From Microbacterium terregens (lineage in GTDB: Bacteria; Actinomycetota; Actinomycetes; Actinomycetales; Microbacteriaceae): a DNA stretch of 64,000 nt. Position 1 is the first letter of the stretch. Each line of letters opens with the position of its first letter. Location of the stretch: assembly GCF_039534975.1 (NCBI RefSeq), contig NZ_BAAAWH010000001.1, positions 2,170,001 to 2,234,000 on the forward strand, given 5' to 3'. This document shows positions 54,684 to 63,353 of this stretch, in pieces. The position numbers and the translations under genes were made by a program. The notes beneath the pieces were generated by a model, which was not told where the DNA came from, did not search any database, and saw only the letters and a program-made list of their open reading frames with translations.

Positions 54684-55592
54684 TCAGGCCCGCGGATGCG
54701 CGAGTCGATAGGTCGCGGCCAGTCTCTCGGATGACACATGGGTGTAGATCTGAGTGGTGCCGAGACTGGCGTGCCCGAGAAGCTCCTGCACCGCCCGCAG
54801 GTCCGCTCCGCCGTCCAACAGGTGAGTCGCCGCGGAGTGCCGCAGCGCGTGGGGGCCGACCGTTGAGGTGCCCAGCACCCGACCGAGCTCGCGAGCGACG
54901 ACGTCGTACACGGCCCGCGGTGTGATGCGTCCCCCTCGGGTGCCGCGGAACAGCGCCGGCCCCTCCTCTCCGGACGGAGCGGCGCGGGCCAGAACAGGGC
55001 GCCCGCGCGCGAGGTAGGCCTCCAGCGCTCGTCGTGCGGGCACTCCGAACGGGACGACGCGCTCTTTCGATCCTTTTCCGAATACCCGCACGGTCGCCCG
55101 CTCGAGGTCCACGTCGTCGACGTCGAGCCCGGTCAGCTCCGACACGCGCAGCGCCGACCCGTAGAGGACCTCGAGCATGGCGTGATCACGCAGATCGGTC
55201 GGCTCACCGTGACCCGCGCGGCCGGCGAGGTCATCGAGCATGCCCCGCACACCCTCGGCTGTTGCGACCTTCGGCAGCGTGCGGCCGCGTTTGGGCGCGA
55301 CCAGTCGCAGGCTCGGGTCGAAGGTGATCAGCCCGTCCTCGGTCGCCCATCCGAAGAAGCCGCGCGCTGCGGCGGTCCGCCGCGCCAGCGTGGACCGCGC
55401 GTCGCCGCGTTGCGTCGCCTTCCAGAGCCACTCACGCAGCGCCTCCAGGTCGACATCGGCCACGTCGGCGCCCGGCATCGTGCGGGACAGATCGCGCAGG
55501 TCTGCCCGATACGCGCGTACGGTCGCTGGCGACAGCCGGCGCACCCGAGCGAGATGACTCGCGTACGCGTCCGCCGCAGTATCCAACTCCAT
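54684..55592 (-). CDS. xerC: tyrosine recombinase XerC
   Basis: A 302-residue tyrosine recombinase resolving chromosome dimers. The SAM-like N-terminal domain covers residues ~1-95. Catalytic residues are Arg149 in GSALRVSEL, Lys in GKGSKER (173-176), His248 and Arg251 in HALRHSAATH, His274 in GHASLGTT and Tyr283 in QIYTHV. It is chromosomal housekeeping in the conserved dprA-xerC order, not a phage integrase. ATG 55592 has a GGAG close by. Confidence 0.94.
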   Translation of the reverse strand: MELDTAADAYASHLARVRRLSPATVRAYRADLRDLSRTMPGADVADVDLEALREWLWKATQRGDARSTLARRTAAARGFFGWATEDGLITFDPSLRLVAPKRGRTLPKVATAEGVRGMLDDLAGRAGHGEPTDLRDHAMLEVLYGSALRVSELTGLDVDDVDLERATVRVFGKGSKERVVPFGVPARRALEAYLARGRPVLARAAPSGEEGPALFRGTRGGRITPRAVYDVVARELGRVLGTSTVGPHALRHSAATHLLDGGADLRAVQELLGHASLGTTQIYTHVSSERLAATYRLAHPRA

Positions 55593-55642
55593 CGCTCCAG
55601 CATGCCCTCGCCCGGTCGTTGACCGACGACGGCGCACGGCAC

Positions 55643-56869
55643 TCAGCCCACCTGCTGCGCCGGTCGCGTTCGCCGCCACCCACTCTCGCCTCGTACGACG
55701 GTGCCCTCCAACGAGAGGAGTCCGAGCAGTGCGGCGACCTCGGCGGGGGCCAGCCCCGAACGGCGGGCGATCTCGGTCGTCTCGCGCCACGCTCGAAAGC
55801 TCATGGCGTCGGCGATGCGGGTCAGATCGTCGGTGTGCTCGTCACCGCTCGCCGAGGATGCCAGATCGAACAAGGTCGGGTGGGGACCGCCGAGCAGTTC
55901 GATGACCTCGTCGGCGTTGGTGATGCATCGCCCGTCGAACTCCCGAAGGATTCGGTGACAGCCCGCCGAGGCCGCGCTGGTCACCGGGCCGGGCACGGCG
56001 CCGAGGGGTCGCCCGAGCGCGGCGGCGTGTGCGGCCGTGTTGAGCGACCCGCTCCGCCAGCCCGCCTCGACCACCACCGTCGCATCCGCCAGTGCGGCGA
56101 TCAGCCGATTCCGCTGCAGGAATCGCCATTTGGTCGGTGCCGAGCCGCACGGCACCTCGCTGAGGACCGCGCCCGATTCGGCGATCTGCCGGATCAGATC
56201 CGAGTGCCCGCGCGGGTAGGAGCGATCCGCTCCCCCGGCCAGCAGCGCGACGGTTCGTCCGCCCGCAGAGAGCGCCGCGCGGTGCGCGGCGCCGTCGATT
56301 CCGTACGCCGCTCCCGATACGATCGCGACCCCGCGGCCGACGAGGTCGGCGGACAGTTCCATGGCCATGTGCTCGCCGTAGCTGGTCGCCGCGCGCGCTC
56401 CGACCAACGCCGCCGAGGGAGTGAGGCCGGTCAGCACGCCGAGGTCGCCACGGACCCACAGCAGGAAGGGCGCGTGATCGCCCAGGTCCGTGAGCGCGGC
56501 CGGCCACTGCCGGTGCTCGGGGACGAGCATCGACAGTCCGGAATGCCGGGCGCTTTCCAGGGCGCTCCGCACGGGCTGGGCGAGGAGACGCGGTCGCCAC
56601 CGGTCTCGCGCTTGCTGCCACTGCGTGGCAGTGATTCCCGCGGCGCGCAGCGCGGCGAGCGGAGCCTTCTCGGCCGATACGGCGGCGAGTGCCTCTTCCG
56701 GGCCGAGGGCGGCGACGATGCGCCCTGCCACGCCATCGCCGGGCTCGGCCAGGCAGCTCCAGGTGTGGCGGGCGAACAACCGCCGTGCGGCCTCGTCGTC
56801 CGGCTCGCCCTGCCCGAGGCCGATCAGCAGCGTCCGAGCCACGTGCGGGGATGGCAGGAAGTCCGTCAT
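55643..56869 (-). CDS. dprA: DNA processing protein DprA
   Basis: A 408-residue Rossmann-fold protein that loads RecA on incoming ssDNA during transformation. The core has [53 protein letters not shown] and NRLIAALADATVVVEA. The C-terminal winged-helix-like domain (AEVAALLGLLSLEGTV) is present. It starts with ATG 56869, overlapping the yifB stop by 4 nt. Competence is not implied, since dprA is common in non-competent Actinobacteria. Confidence 0.95.
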   Translation of the reverse strand: MTDFLPSPHVARTLLIGLGQGEPDDEAARRLFARHTWSCLAEPGDGVAGRIVAALGPEEALAAVSAEKAPLAALRAAGITATQWQQARDRWRPRLLAQPVRSALESARHSGLSMLVPEHRQWPAALTDLGDHAPFLLWVRGDLGVLTGLTPSAALVGARAATSYGEHMAMELSADLVGRGVAIVSGAAYGIDGAAHRAALSAGGRTVALLAGGADRSYPRGHSDLIRQIAESGAVLSEVPCGSAPTKWRFLQRNRLIAALADATVVVEAGWRSGSLNTAAHAAALGRPLGAVPGPVTSAASAGCHRILREFDGRCITNADEVIELLGGPHPTLFDLASSASGDEHTDDLTRIADAMSFRAWRETTEIARRSGLAPAEVAALLGLLSLEGTVVRGESGWRRTRPAQQVG

Positions 56870-58395
56870 GTCGTAATGCCCTTCTTCATGAACAGAGCGC
56901 GACCGATGTCGTGGACGGTCGGGCTCGCGCGGCCGGCGAGGTCAGCGAGCGTCCAGGCCACGCGCAGCACGCGGTCATAGCCGCGCAGGGTCAGCGAACC
57001 GCGGGACAGCGCGACGTCGATCGGGCGGCGTACCACCGGGGTGAGCGCCCGAGGTCCCTCGCGGAGCCAGGGACCGGACACACGGGCGTTGAGACGCCAG
57101 GCAGTGTCACGCAGCCGGTGAGCGGCACGTTCCCGCGCTTCGGCGACACGAGCTGCGGCGGCATCCGTGGTCACCGTGTCGACAGCCGACGCCGTCGTGT
57201 GCGCGACCGAGACCCTGGTGAGGGCGAGCTCGATGTCGACGCGGTCGAGCAGCGGCCCGGAGAGCCTGCCCAGGTAGCGGCGGATGGCCATCGGCGGGCA
57301 CACGCAGTTCGCCCCGCGCACGCCGTAGTTGCCGCAGGGGCAGGGGTTCGTCGCGAGGATCAGCTGGAACGATGCTGGAAAGGATGCGGCGACCCCGGCG
57401 CGATGGATCGTGATCTTCCCGTCCTCCAGCGGCTGACGCAGCGCGTCCAGCACGCTGGGCGCGAACTCGCCCACCTCGTCCAGGAACAGCACCCCGTGGG
57501 TGGCGCGCGCGATCGCTCCGGGTCGCACGACACGTGACCCGCCACCGACCAGCGCCGCAATGCTCGCGCTGTGGTGAGGCGACTCCAGCGGGGGCCGACG
57601 CACGAGTGCACCCACGGAGTCGCCCGAGAGCGAACGGATCGCGGCCACTTCGAGCGCGGCAGCGTCATCGAGCGCGGGAAGGATGCCGGGAAGCCGGCTG
57701 GCCAGCATCGTCTTGCCCGCCCCCGGCGGACCGCTCATCAGCATGTGGTGTCCACCCGCCGCGGCCGCGATCAGCGCCTCGACCGCTTCCCGCTGACCGA
57801 TCACCTCGGCCAGTTCGGCCGCGTTGCGCGGTTCGCCGACGGCGGCAGGGGCGGGGACCGGTTCGAGCGGACGATCTTCGACGTCGGCGCCGTGCCGGCG
57901 GGCGACGTCGGCGAGAGAGATCGCGCCGAACACTTCGATACCCTCCACGAGCGCGGCTTCGGATGCGTTCGCGTGCGGCACGATGACGCGGCGGATCCCT
58001 TCGCGGGCGGCCGTCATCACGGCGGGCAGCACCCCGGGAACGGGACGGAGACGCCCGTCGAGTCCGAGCTCGCCGATGTGCACGGTCTGCGCGATCGAGG
58101 CGGCATCCATTCGTCCGTCCGTGGCAAGCGATGCGATCGCGATCGCCACATCGAACGACGAGCCGTGCTTGGGCAGGCTCGCCGGCGAGAGGTTGACGGT
58201 CAGACGTCGGCGTGGCAGTTCGAGGCCGCAGTTCGCGCTGGCGTTGTGCACGCGCTGCACCGCCTCGGCCAGCGCCTTGTCGGGCAGACCGATGATGCGG
58301 AACTCCGGTGTCTGGTTCGAAAGGTCCGCCTCCACCTCCACGAGCGCACCGTCCAGCCCGGTCAGGGCGACCGCCCACGTGCGTGCCGTGGTCAT
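56866..58395 (-). CDS. YifB family Mg-chelatase-like AAA+ ATPase
   Basis: A 509-residue protein with an N-terminal Lon-protease-like domain (residues ~1-170, starting VEVEADLSNQTPEFRIIGLPDKA) and a central AAA+ module: Walker A GPPGAGKT, Walker B GVLFLDEVGEF, and ATNPCPCGNYG with a short Cys cluster. The C-terminal part is helical. Homologues are called ComM in Haemophilus, a branch-migration helicase used in transformation. It is coupled to yraN (ATGA) and dprA. Confidence 0.94.
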   Translation of the reverse strand: MTTARTWAVALTGLDGALVEVEADLSNQTPEFRIIGLPDKALAEAVQRVHNASANCGLELPRRRLTVNLSPASLPKHGSSFDVAIAIASLATDGRMDAASIAQTVHIGELGLDGRLRPVPGVLPAVMTAAREGIRRVIVPHANASEAALVEGIEVFGAISLADVARRHGADVEDRPLEPVPAPAAVGEPRNAAELAEVIGQREAVEALIAAAAGGHHMLMSGPPGAGKTMLASRLPGILPALDDAAALEVAAIRSLSGDSVGALVRRPPLESPHHSASIAALVGGGSRVVRPGAIARATHGVLFLDEVGEFAPSVLDALRQPLEDGKITIHRAGVAASFPASFQLILATNPCPCGNYGVRGANCVCPPMAIRRYLGRLSGPLLDRVDIELALTRVSVAHTTASAVDTVTTDAAAARVAEARERAAHRLRDTAWRLNARVSGPWLREGPRALTPVVRRPIDVALSRGSLTLRGYDRVLRVAWTLADLAGRASPTVHDIGRALFMKKGITT

Positions 58396-58754
58396 CGGAG
58401 GTCCTGAAGATGCTCGAGCCTGGCGGTCTGCGGATCGGGCCCGGTGATCGCGATCGCATCCAGGCGAAGCCGGCGCCCTTGCGCCTGATCCGGGTGCGCG
58501 GCGATCCACGCCACGGCGAGGCGCCAGAGGCGATGCTGCTTGCGGCCATCGACCGCCTCGAAAGGGTGGCCGAACCCGTCGCCGCTGCGGGTCTTCACCT
58601 CCACGACCACCAGTTCACCGGGGCGGGCGATGACGAGGTCGATCTCGCCGTCGCGGATCCGCCAGTTGCGGTCCAGCACGGTGTACCCGCACGTCTCCAG
58701 GTACCGCGCCGCGCGCTCCTCGCCCGCGCGCCCGAGAACATCCTTCGCTGCCAT
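58392..58754 (-). CDS. YraN family endonuclease-like protein (UPF0102)
   Basis: A 120-residue PD-(D/E)XK-fold protein. The nuclease-like core is GYTVLDRNWRIRDGEIDLVIARPGELVVVEVKTRSG, with Glu, Asp, Glu and Lys in the metal-site order. The precise role is unknown; it commonly sits beside rnhB/yifB/dprA. The stop overlaps the yifB start. Confidence 0.94.
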   Translation of the reverse strand: MAAKDVLGRAGEERAARYLETCGYTVLDRNWRIRDGEIDLVIARPGELVVVEVKTRSGDGFGHPFEAVDGRKQHRLWRLAVAWIAAHPDQAQGRRLRLDAIAITGPDPQTARLEHLQDLR

Positions 58755-58893
58755 GTAGGCATCGTGACGCGCGGGCGTGCGGATGCAGGCGCCGGTCCCC
58801 GCCGTGCGGGTACAAGCCGGGGCGGTGTCGGGCTGGGGAGGAGCCGATGAGAGGTGCTGGCACGCCGTGCCGGGAGGAGAATCGGATGCGTGG

Positions 58894-58927
58894 ATCTCGA
58901 TACGCCGGCTTCGCCGGCTGCTCGATC
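58894..58927. repeat. REP-like palindromic element between yraN and the DUF2469 gene
   Basis: CTCGATACGCCGGC, a TTC loop and GCCGGCTGCTCGA form a stem with core GCCGGC-TTC-GCCGGC (58904-58918). It resembles the intergenic TCGATACG...CTCGA repeats dispersed in Microbacteriaceae. It lies in the 245-nt non-coding gap 58755-58999. Confidence 0.5.
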
Positions 58928-58983
58928 TGGAGGCGCAGGCGCATCAACGTCAGGCTACGACCGGTGTTGATCCACCTCGCCTC

Positions 58984-58989
58984 TAGGAT
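58984..58989 (+). promoter_or_regulatory. -10 element of the DUF2469 gene
   Basis: TAGGAT, 10 nt before ATG 59000. A GGAGG (58991-58995) lies between, only 4 nt from the ATG, so both a very short leader and a leadered start from further upstream are possible. Confidence 0.35.
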
Positions 58990-58999
58990 GGGAGGCACC

Positions 59000-59323
59000 A
59001 TGGATGACGAAGTCTTCGAAGACTATGACCGCGAACTGGAGCTCGCTCTCTATCGCGAGTACCGGGACGTCGTGTCACAGTTCCAGTACGTGATCGAGAC
59101 CGAGCGCAGGTTCTACCTCGCCAACGAGGTCAATGTCGTGCGCCGCGACACCGAGCACGACTTCTATTTCGAGATCACCATGACCGACGTATGGGTCTGG
59201 GACATCTACCGCGCCGACCGGTTCGTCAAGTCGGTTCGTGTGCTCACGTTCAAGGACGTCAACGTCGAAGAGCTCTCGCGCCGAGACTTCCACCTGCCTG
59301 AGGAGCTCTCGCTCGACACGTGA
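59000..59323 (+). CDS. DUF2469 family protein
   Basis: A 107-residue, strongly acidic, highly conserved actinobacterial protein of unknown function. It begins DDEVFEDYDRELELALYREY and contains ETERRFYLANEV, both typical. Homologues normally lie between rnhB and yraN, as here. In this window it is on the plus strand, convergent with rnhB, 9 nt between stops. A short in-frame ATG at 58988 lies inside the -10 element and is not used. Confidence 0.93.
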   Translation: MDDEVFEDYDRELELALYREYRDVVSQFQYVIETERRFYLANEVNVVRRDTEHDFYFEITMTDVWVWDIYRADRFVKSVRVLTFKDVNVEELSRRDFHLPEELSLDT

Positions 59324-59332
59324 GGCGCGCCC

Positions 59333-59992
59333 TCAGAACAGCGTCGGCTCGCCCAGCAACGCCCACGATGCGCGATGGTGGTGGCTGATGCCGTGGTCTC
59401 TGATCGCCTCGCGGTGCTCGGGGCTCGCGTAACCCTTGTTGCGCGCCCAGCTGTAGGCGGGCAACTCGTCGTGCAGCTCGGTCATCAGTGCATCCCGCGC
59501 GACCTTGGCGATGACGGATGCCGCGGCCGCACTCGCGCAATCCCGATCGGCCTTGGTGACCGGGCGAATGGTCAGTCCCGTGCCGCCGGCCGGGGTGATG
59601 TAGTCGTAGTTGCCGTCCAGGACGACGATCGCGTCTTCGGGCACCACACCGTGCGCGCGCAGGTCGGCCAGTGCTCTCATCGTCGCAAGTCCGAGCGCCC
59701 GGATGATGCCGATCTCGTCGATCTCGACGGAGCTGGCCCACCCCACGGCGCTGGCCGACACCCACGACGCCGCGCGCGCGGCGACCTCCGCGCGCCGATG
59801 CTCTGGCACCAGCTTGGAGTCGCGCAGTCCTTGCGGGACGCGTTTGCGCGAGCGGGCCGCATCGATCACCACCGCGCCCACCGCGACCGGCCCCGCGAGT
59901 GCGCCCCTGCCCACTTCGTCGCACGCGATCAGGATCGCGTGCTCCCTCAGCAGACGGCGTTCGAGAGTCAGACGGGGTTCGACCGGGCTCAT
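59333..59992 (-). CDS. rnhB: ribonuclease HII
   Basis: A 219-residue RNase HII that cleaves at ribonucleotides in DNA and RNA-DNA hybrids. The catalytic Asp25-Glu26 are in ACDEVGRGALAGP, and a further acidic site is VVLDGNYDY with downstream TKADRDCASAAAASVIAKV. The C-terminal YASPEHREAI is typical. Its ATG is 1 nt after the lepB stop. Confidence 0.97.
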   Translation of the reverse strand: MSPVEPRLTLERRLLREHAILIACDEVGRGALAGPVAVGAVVIDAARSRKRVPQGLRDSKLVPEHRRAEVAARAASWVSASAVGWASSVEIDEIGIIRALGLATMRALADLRAHGVVPEDAIVVLDGNYDYITPAGGTGLTIRPVTKADRDCASAAAASVIAKVARDALMTELHDELPAYSWARNKGYASPEHREAIRDHGISHHHRASWALLGEPTLF

Positions 59993-59993
59993 G

Positions 59994-60806
59994 TCACGGC
60001 AGCGGGTTCTCGGTGGGCTCTGGGGTGGGGACCTCGGCCTTGTCGTCGGACGCCTCGGGGATCCCGGCGAACACTTCGGGATGAAAGTCCAGCATCCCGA
60101 ATCGGTCGAAGGGCCACGTGGTCAGGAACGCGCGGCCGACGACGTTGTCGACCGGGACGAATCCTTCGCCGGGCTGGTCCTGGTTGTAGCGCGAGTCTTT
60201 GGAGGAGTAGCGGTTGTCGCCCAGAACCCAGAGGCGGTTCTCGGGCACGATCACGTCGAAGAGCTGGTCGGAGGCGGGGCTGTCCGGGGTGGGAAGCCGG
60301 ATGTAGTCGGTCTCATCCAGGGGGACGCCGTTGACCGTGATCTGTCCGATCGCGTTGCAGCATACGACGTGGTCGCCGGAGACCCCGATGATCCGCTTCA
60401 CAAGATGATCATCGCTGTCGGGCGCGGCCAGACCGACCAGCGACAGCATCCAGTCGACACCCTCGAGGAGGAACGAGCGCTCGGTCTCCGCACGCGGCGG
60501 CAGCCAGCCGCCGGGATCGCGGAACACGACGATGTCACCGCGGTCGTAACCGCTGAAGCGCGGCGTGATCTCATCGACCAGGATGCGGTCGTTGACCAGC
60601 AGCGTGGACTCCATCGATCCGGAGGGGATGTAGAACGAGCGGACCAGAAAGGTCTTGACCAGGAACGAGACGAGCACCGCCACCAGGACGATGATCAGCA
60701 CGTCCCGCAGGAACGAGAGCCATCCTCGCCGTCGGTCGCGCGGCTGACTCCGCGCGGCGCGGGAGGTGGGCGTCGGCGCGGCGGCTGCGGTCTGCTCGGT
60801 GGTCAT
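59994..60806 (-). CDS. lepB: signal peptidase I
   Basis: A 270-residue membrane peptidase removing Sec/Tat signal peptides. A cytosolic basic N-terminus is followed by one membrane segment (FLRDVLIIVLVAVLVSFLV). Catalytic Ser64 is in PSGSMESTL and Lys137 in HLVKRIIGVSGD; the box GDNRYSSKDSR is also present. The C-terminal 30 residues are acidic and proline-rich. ATG 60806 has AAGGACC upstream; in-frame codons before it lack support. Confidence 0.96.
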   Translation of the reverse strand: MTTEQTAAAAPTPTSRAARSQPRDRRRGWLSFLRDVLIIVLVAVLVSFLVKTFLVRSFYIPSGSMESTLLVNDRILVDEITPRFSGYDRGDIVVFRDPGGWLPPRAETERSFLLEGVDWMLSLVGLAAPDSDDHLVKRIIGVSGDHVVCCNAIGQITVNGVPLDETDYIRLPTPDSPASDQLFDVIVPENRLWVLGDNRYSSKDSRYNQDQPGEGFVPVDNVVGRAFLTTWPFDRFGMLDFHPEVFAGIPEASDDKAEVPTPEPTENPLP

Positions 60807-60917
60807 AGGGGTCCTTCTTCGGGCGTGCCGCAAGTCGTCGGGCCGCTGCATTCAAGGGTCGCACACTCGGCGGCACGCGTAGATACCCCGGGTGCTTCTC
60901 AGCGCGGGGAAAGACGA

Positions 60918-60945
60918 AATGCCCCAGGCCGAAGCCCGGGGCATT
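60918..60945 (-). terminator. intrinsic terminator after rplS
   Basis: AATGCCCC-x-GGC loop GCC-x-GGGGCATT forms a 28-nt stem-loop with one mismatch, 15 nt downstream of the rplS stop. On the minus strand it is followed by TTCGTCTTT, a weak T-rich tail. Confidence 0.75.
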
Positions 60946-60960
60946 GTCGAAGACGACGCG

Positions 60961-61308
60961 TCAGTTGTCGCGCTTCTCCTTGATCTTGGCCTTCTTGCCA
61001 CGAAGGTTGCGCAGGTAGTACAGCTTCGCGCGGCGGACGTCACCGCGGGTGACGATCTCGATGTGATCGATCACCGGGCTGTGCACGGGGAACGTGCGCT
61101 CCACGCCGACCTGGAAGCTGATCTTGCGGACCGTGAAGGTCTCGCGCACGCCGTCGCCCTGTCGGCCGATGACGACGCCCTGGAAGACCTGCACACGAGA
61201 GCGGTTGCCCTCGGTGATGTTGACGTGCACGCGAATGGTGTCGCCAGCGCCGAAGGCGGGAATGTCGGAACGCAGCGAGGCTGCGTCGACGGAGTCGAGG
61301 ATCTGCAT
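60961..61308 (-). CDS. rplS: 50S ribosomal protein L19
   Basis: A 115-residue L19 at the subunit interface. [50 protein letters not shown] and the basic tail [16 protein letters not shown] are standard. It is a single-gene unit with its own promoter, about 130 nt of leader and an intrinsic terminator before lepB. Confidence 0.98.
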   Translation of the reverse strand: MQILDSVDAASLRSDIPAFGAGDTIRVHVNITEGNRSRVQVFQGVVIGRQGDGVRETFTVRKISFQVGVERTFPVHSPVIDHIEIVTRGDVRRAKLYYLRNLRGKKAKIKEKRDN

Positions 61309-61442
61309 GATCTTTGCTCTCTGCGGCCGCCACAGGTCGACCGCGGGTACTGGTGGGAAGGATGAGCGTGTCCGAGGCCCTCCGGGCGTGACGCCGGGCG
61401 GCCGGTCCCCCTGAGGCAGAACCTGTCAGGACACAAAGGATC

Positions 61443-61471
61443 ATTCTGCCACGGATGCCGCGACCGGCCAA
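61443..61471 (-). promoter_or_regulatory. sigma70-type promoter of rplS
   Basis: On the minus strand, TTGGCC (61466-61471), a 17-nt spacer and CAGAAT (61443-61448). This is one of the few promoters here with a recognisable -35. The transcript would start near 61436 and carry a GC-rich leader of about 130 nt. Confidence 0.5.
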
Positions 61472-61479
61472 AACGGCCC

Positions 61480-61968
61480 TCAGACGGTCGGCGGCTTCTC
61501 CGTGATCACGATGACGTCGCGCTCGGACGGCGCGGACCGCGGGGTCTGCGCGGGAATGAACCCGATGCCCTCGGTCGTGCGCAGCAGGATGCTCGCCGGT
61601 TTCGCCTCGCGCCACAGTTGCGCGAGCTCCAGCCAGAAGAGTGCGAGTCCCACCGCAACCGTCAGGACCAGCACCGGCGCCCACCACGCCTGATTGAAGA
61701 AGCCCAGCGCGATCGTCAGCGAATGCCACACCGTGAAGCCCAGAACGTCCCACCACGACACCGCGCGTTCAGCGCGCACCGTGCCGCGCGCTCGGACGAG
61801 CAGAGTCAGCAGCAGCTGACCCACGAACACCGAAGGGATCGCGAGGAAGAGCACCCACAGGAACGCCCAGCCACCGGCGTTGAAGACCCCCCACCCCACC
61901 AGCAGCCAGAGAGGCAGGAGGAACGCCGCGGGAACCAACCACTTGTAGAACGCGCGCCGAACCCACAT
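61480..61968 (-). CDS. conserved membrane protein of unknown function (162 aa)
   Basis: Four hydrophobic segments: LVPAAFLLPLWLLVGWGVF, AFLWVLFLAIPSVFVGQLLLTLL, LGFTVWHSLTIALGFF and PVLVLTVAVGLALFWL. A polar C-terminal tail of about 45 residues follows. It is rich in Trp. No family function is known; similar proteins are common in Microbacteriaceae. The ATG at 61968 follows TACCAT by 6 nt. Confidence 0.78.
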   Translation of the reverse strand: MWVRRAFYKWLVPAAFLLPLWLLVGWGVFNAGGWAFLWVLFLAIPSVFVGQLLLTLLVRARGTVRAERAVSWWDVLGFTVWHSLTIALGFFNQAWWAPVLVLTVAVGLALFWLELAQLWREAKPASILLRTTEGIGFIPAQTPRSAPSERDVIVITEKPPTV

Positions 61969-61974
61969 ACGCCG

Positions 61975-61980
61975 ATGGTA
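61975..61980 (-). promoter_or_regulatory. leaderless -10 element of the 162-aa membrane protein gene
   Basis: TACCAT on the minus strand, CGGCGT, then ATG at 61968 (6 nt). Confidence 0.5.
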
Positions 61981-62092
61981 CGCCGGTCATTCGCTCTGCA
62001 CGGCGTGAGCAGGGAGGACGAGGCATCCTCACAGCATGGGCGGGATGGCCCACCTGCAGCGCTGACAGAATGGGTCCGACGGAAGGAACCCG

Positions 62093-62875
62093 ATGATCGA
62101 ATTGCGCACGCCCACCGAGATCGAGGCGATGCGACCCGCCGGCCGCTTCGTGGCCGAGGTGCTCGCCACGCTGCGCGACGAGACGAAGGTGGGCACGAAC
62201 CTGCTGGCCCTCGACCGCCGCGCGCACGATCTCATCCGGCGCGCCGGTGCGGTCTCGTGCTATATCGACTACCACCCCTCGTTCGGAGCGAGCCCGTTCG
62301 GGAAGGTCATCTGCACCTCGGTCAACGACGCCGTGCTGCACGGGCTGCCGCACGACTACGTGCTGCGGGACGGCGATCTCGTCTCGCTCGACTTCGCCGC
62401 ATCGGTTGACGGCTGGGTCGCGGATTCGGCCGTCTCCTTCGTCGTCGGCACCGCCCGCGACGAGGACCTCGCCATCATCGACACCACCGAACGGGCTTTG
62501 GATGCCGCCATCCATGCCGCGACCGTGGGCCACAGGATCGGGGACATCTCGCACGCGATCGCCGAGGTGGCCCGCTCCGGCGGTTACGAGATCAACACGG
62601 ACTTCGGCGGTCACGGCGTGGGGCGCATCATGCACGGAGACCCGCACATCCCGAACGACGGCAAGCCCGGGCGCGGTTACCCGCTGCGGTCGGGTCTGGT
62701 CGTCGCCCTCGAGCCCTGGCTCCTGGAGACCACCGACGAGCTCATCACCGATCCGGACGGGTGGACGCTGCGCAGCGCGGACGGCTCCCGCGGTTCGCAT
62801 TCCGAGCACACGATCGCAATCACCGACGACGGCCCCCTCGTGCTGACCGACCGCTCCTGGCTCGGCGTCAGCTGA
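62093..62875 (+). CDS. map: type I methionine aminopeptidase
   Basis: A 260-residue metalloenzyme removing N-terminal Met. Ligands follow the MetAP order: VSLDFAASVDGWVADSAVSF contains the two Asp, GHGVGRIMHGDP the His, and later ALEPWLLE and HSEHTIAI the two Glu. It lacks an N-terminal SH3-binding extension. It is likely one of two or more Map paralogues, since it is not beside secY/infA. ATG 62093 has GGAAGGAA upstream. Confidence 0.95.
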   Translation: MIELRTPTEIEAMRPAGRFVAEVLATLRDETKVGTNLLALDRRAHDLIRRAGAVSCYIDYHPSFGASPFGKVICTSVNDAVLHGLPHDYVLRDGDLVSLDFAASVDGWVADSAVSFVVGTARDEDLAIIDTTERALDAAIHAATVGHRIGDISHAIAEVARSGGYEINTDFGGHGVGRIMHGDPHIPNDGKPGRGYPLRSGLVVALEPWLLETTDELITDPDGWTLRSADGSRGSHSEHTIAITDDGPLVLTDRSWLGVS

Positions 62876-62945
62876 GATGAGCGTGTCCGCGTTCGGCCAC
62901 GGAGCGCGAACGTGGAGGAAGCCGAAGGACCGGTGAGCAGGTCGC

Positions 62946-63341
62946 TCAGGCGGGCATCGCCATCGAGCCGTACCCCAGCGCGATGAAGAAGCTGAGCACG
63001 GTCAGCACGATCGTCACCGGCACCATCACGAAGCGCTCGGGCCTGCTGCGCGAAACGGCGTTCATCGCGATCCCGATCAGGAAGTACGCGAACACCACCC
63101 ACATCGCAACGGTGGCGAAAGCGAGCGGAAGGACGTCGATCGCGTCCAGGCGGCCGTATGCGATGACGACGATGACGGCATAGATGACGATCGCGATCAG
63201 GCTCCCGACCCGCAGCCGCGCGGGGAGCACCTCGTGCTGCCCGCCCCACGCGAACCGGCCGAGCGGAGCGCCGAGCGCCAGCGCGAGCTGGAAGATCGCG
63301 AGGGCGGCGAGGATCACAGTGAGCGCGAGGGCGAAGGGCAC
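62946..63341 (-). CDS. small membrane protein of unknown function (131 aa)
   Basis: Four hydrophobic segments: LALTVILAALAIFQLALALG, LIAIVIYAVIVVIAYG, LAFATVAMWVVFAYFLIGIAMN and VTIVLTVLSFFIALGYG. A GGQHEVLPARLRVGS loop lies between the first two. It is similar to other small actinobacterial membrane proteins with no known role. The GTG at 63341 lies 6 nt after TAAGCT, which overlaps the treZ stop codon. Confidence 0.75.
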   Translation of the reverse strand: MPFALALTVILAALAIFQLALALGAPLGRFAWGGQHEVLPARLRVGSLIAIVIYAVIVVIAYGRLDAIDVLPLAFATVAMWVVFAYFLIGIAMNAVSRSRPERFVMVPVTIVLTVLSFFIALGYGSMAMPA

Positions 63342-63347
63342 CCCCGA

Positions 63348-63353
63348 AGCTTA
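63348..63353 (-). promoter_or_regulatory. leaderless -10 element overlapping the treZ stop codon
   Basis: TAAGCT on the minus strand; its first three bases are the TAA stop of treZ. TCGGGG and GTG at 63341 follow (6 nt). Confidence 0.45.

Noticed and set aside
54684..55592. Tyrosine recombinase as marker of a mobile element or attachment site
   Set aside because: It is in the conserved dprA-xerC-rpsB housekeeping order; no att repeats or cargo genes are present, and the nearby tRNAs are 35 kb away.
61309..61436. Riboswitch or L19-type leader upstream of rplS
   Set aside because: The 130-nt leader is GC-rich and can fold, but no known riboswitch core or clear protein-binding motif could be recognised by eye.
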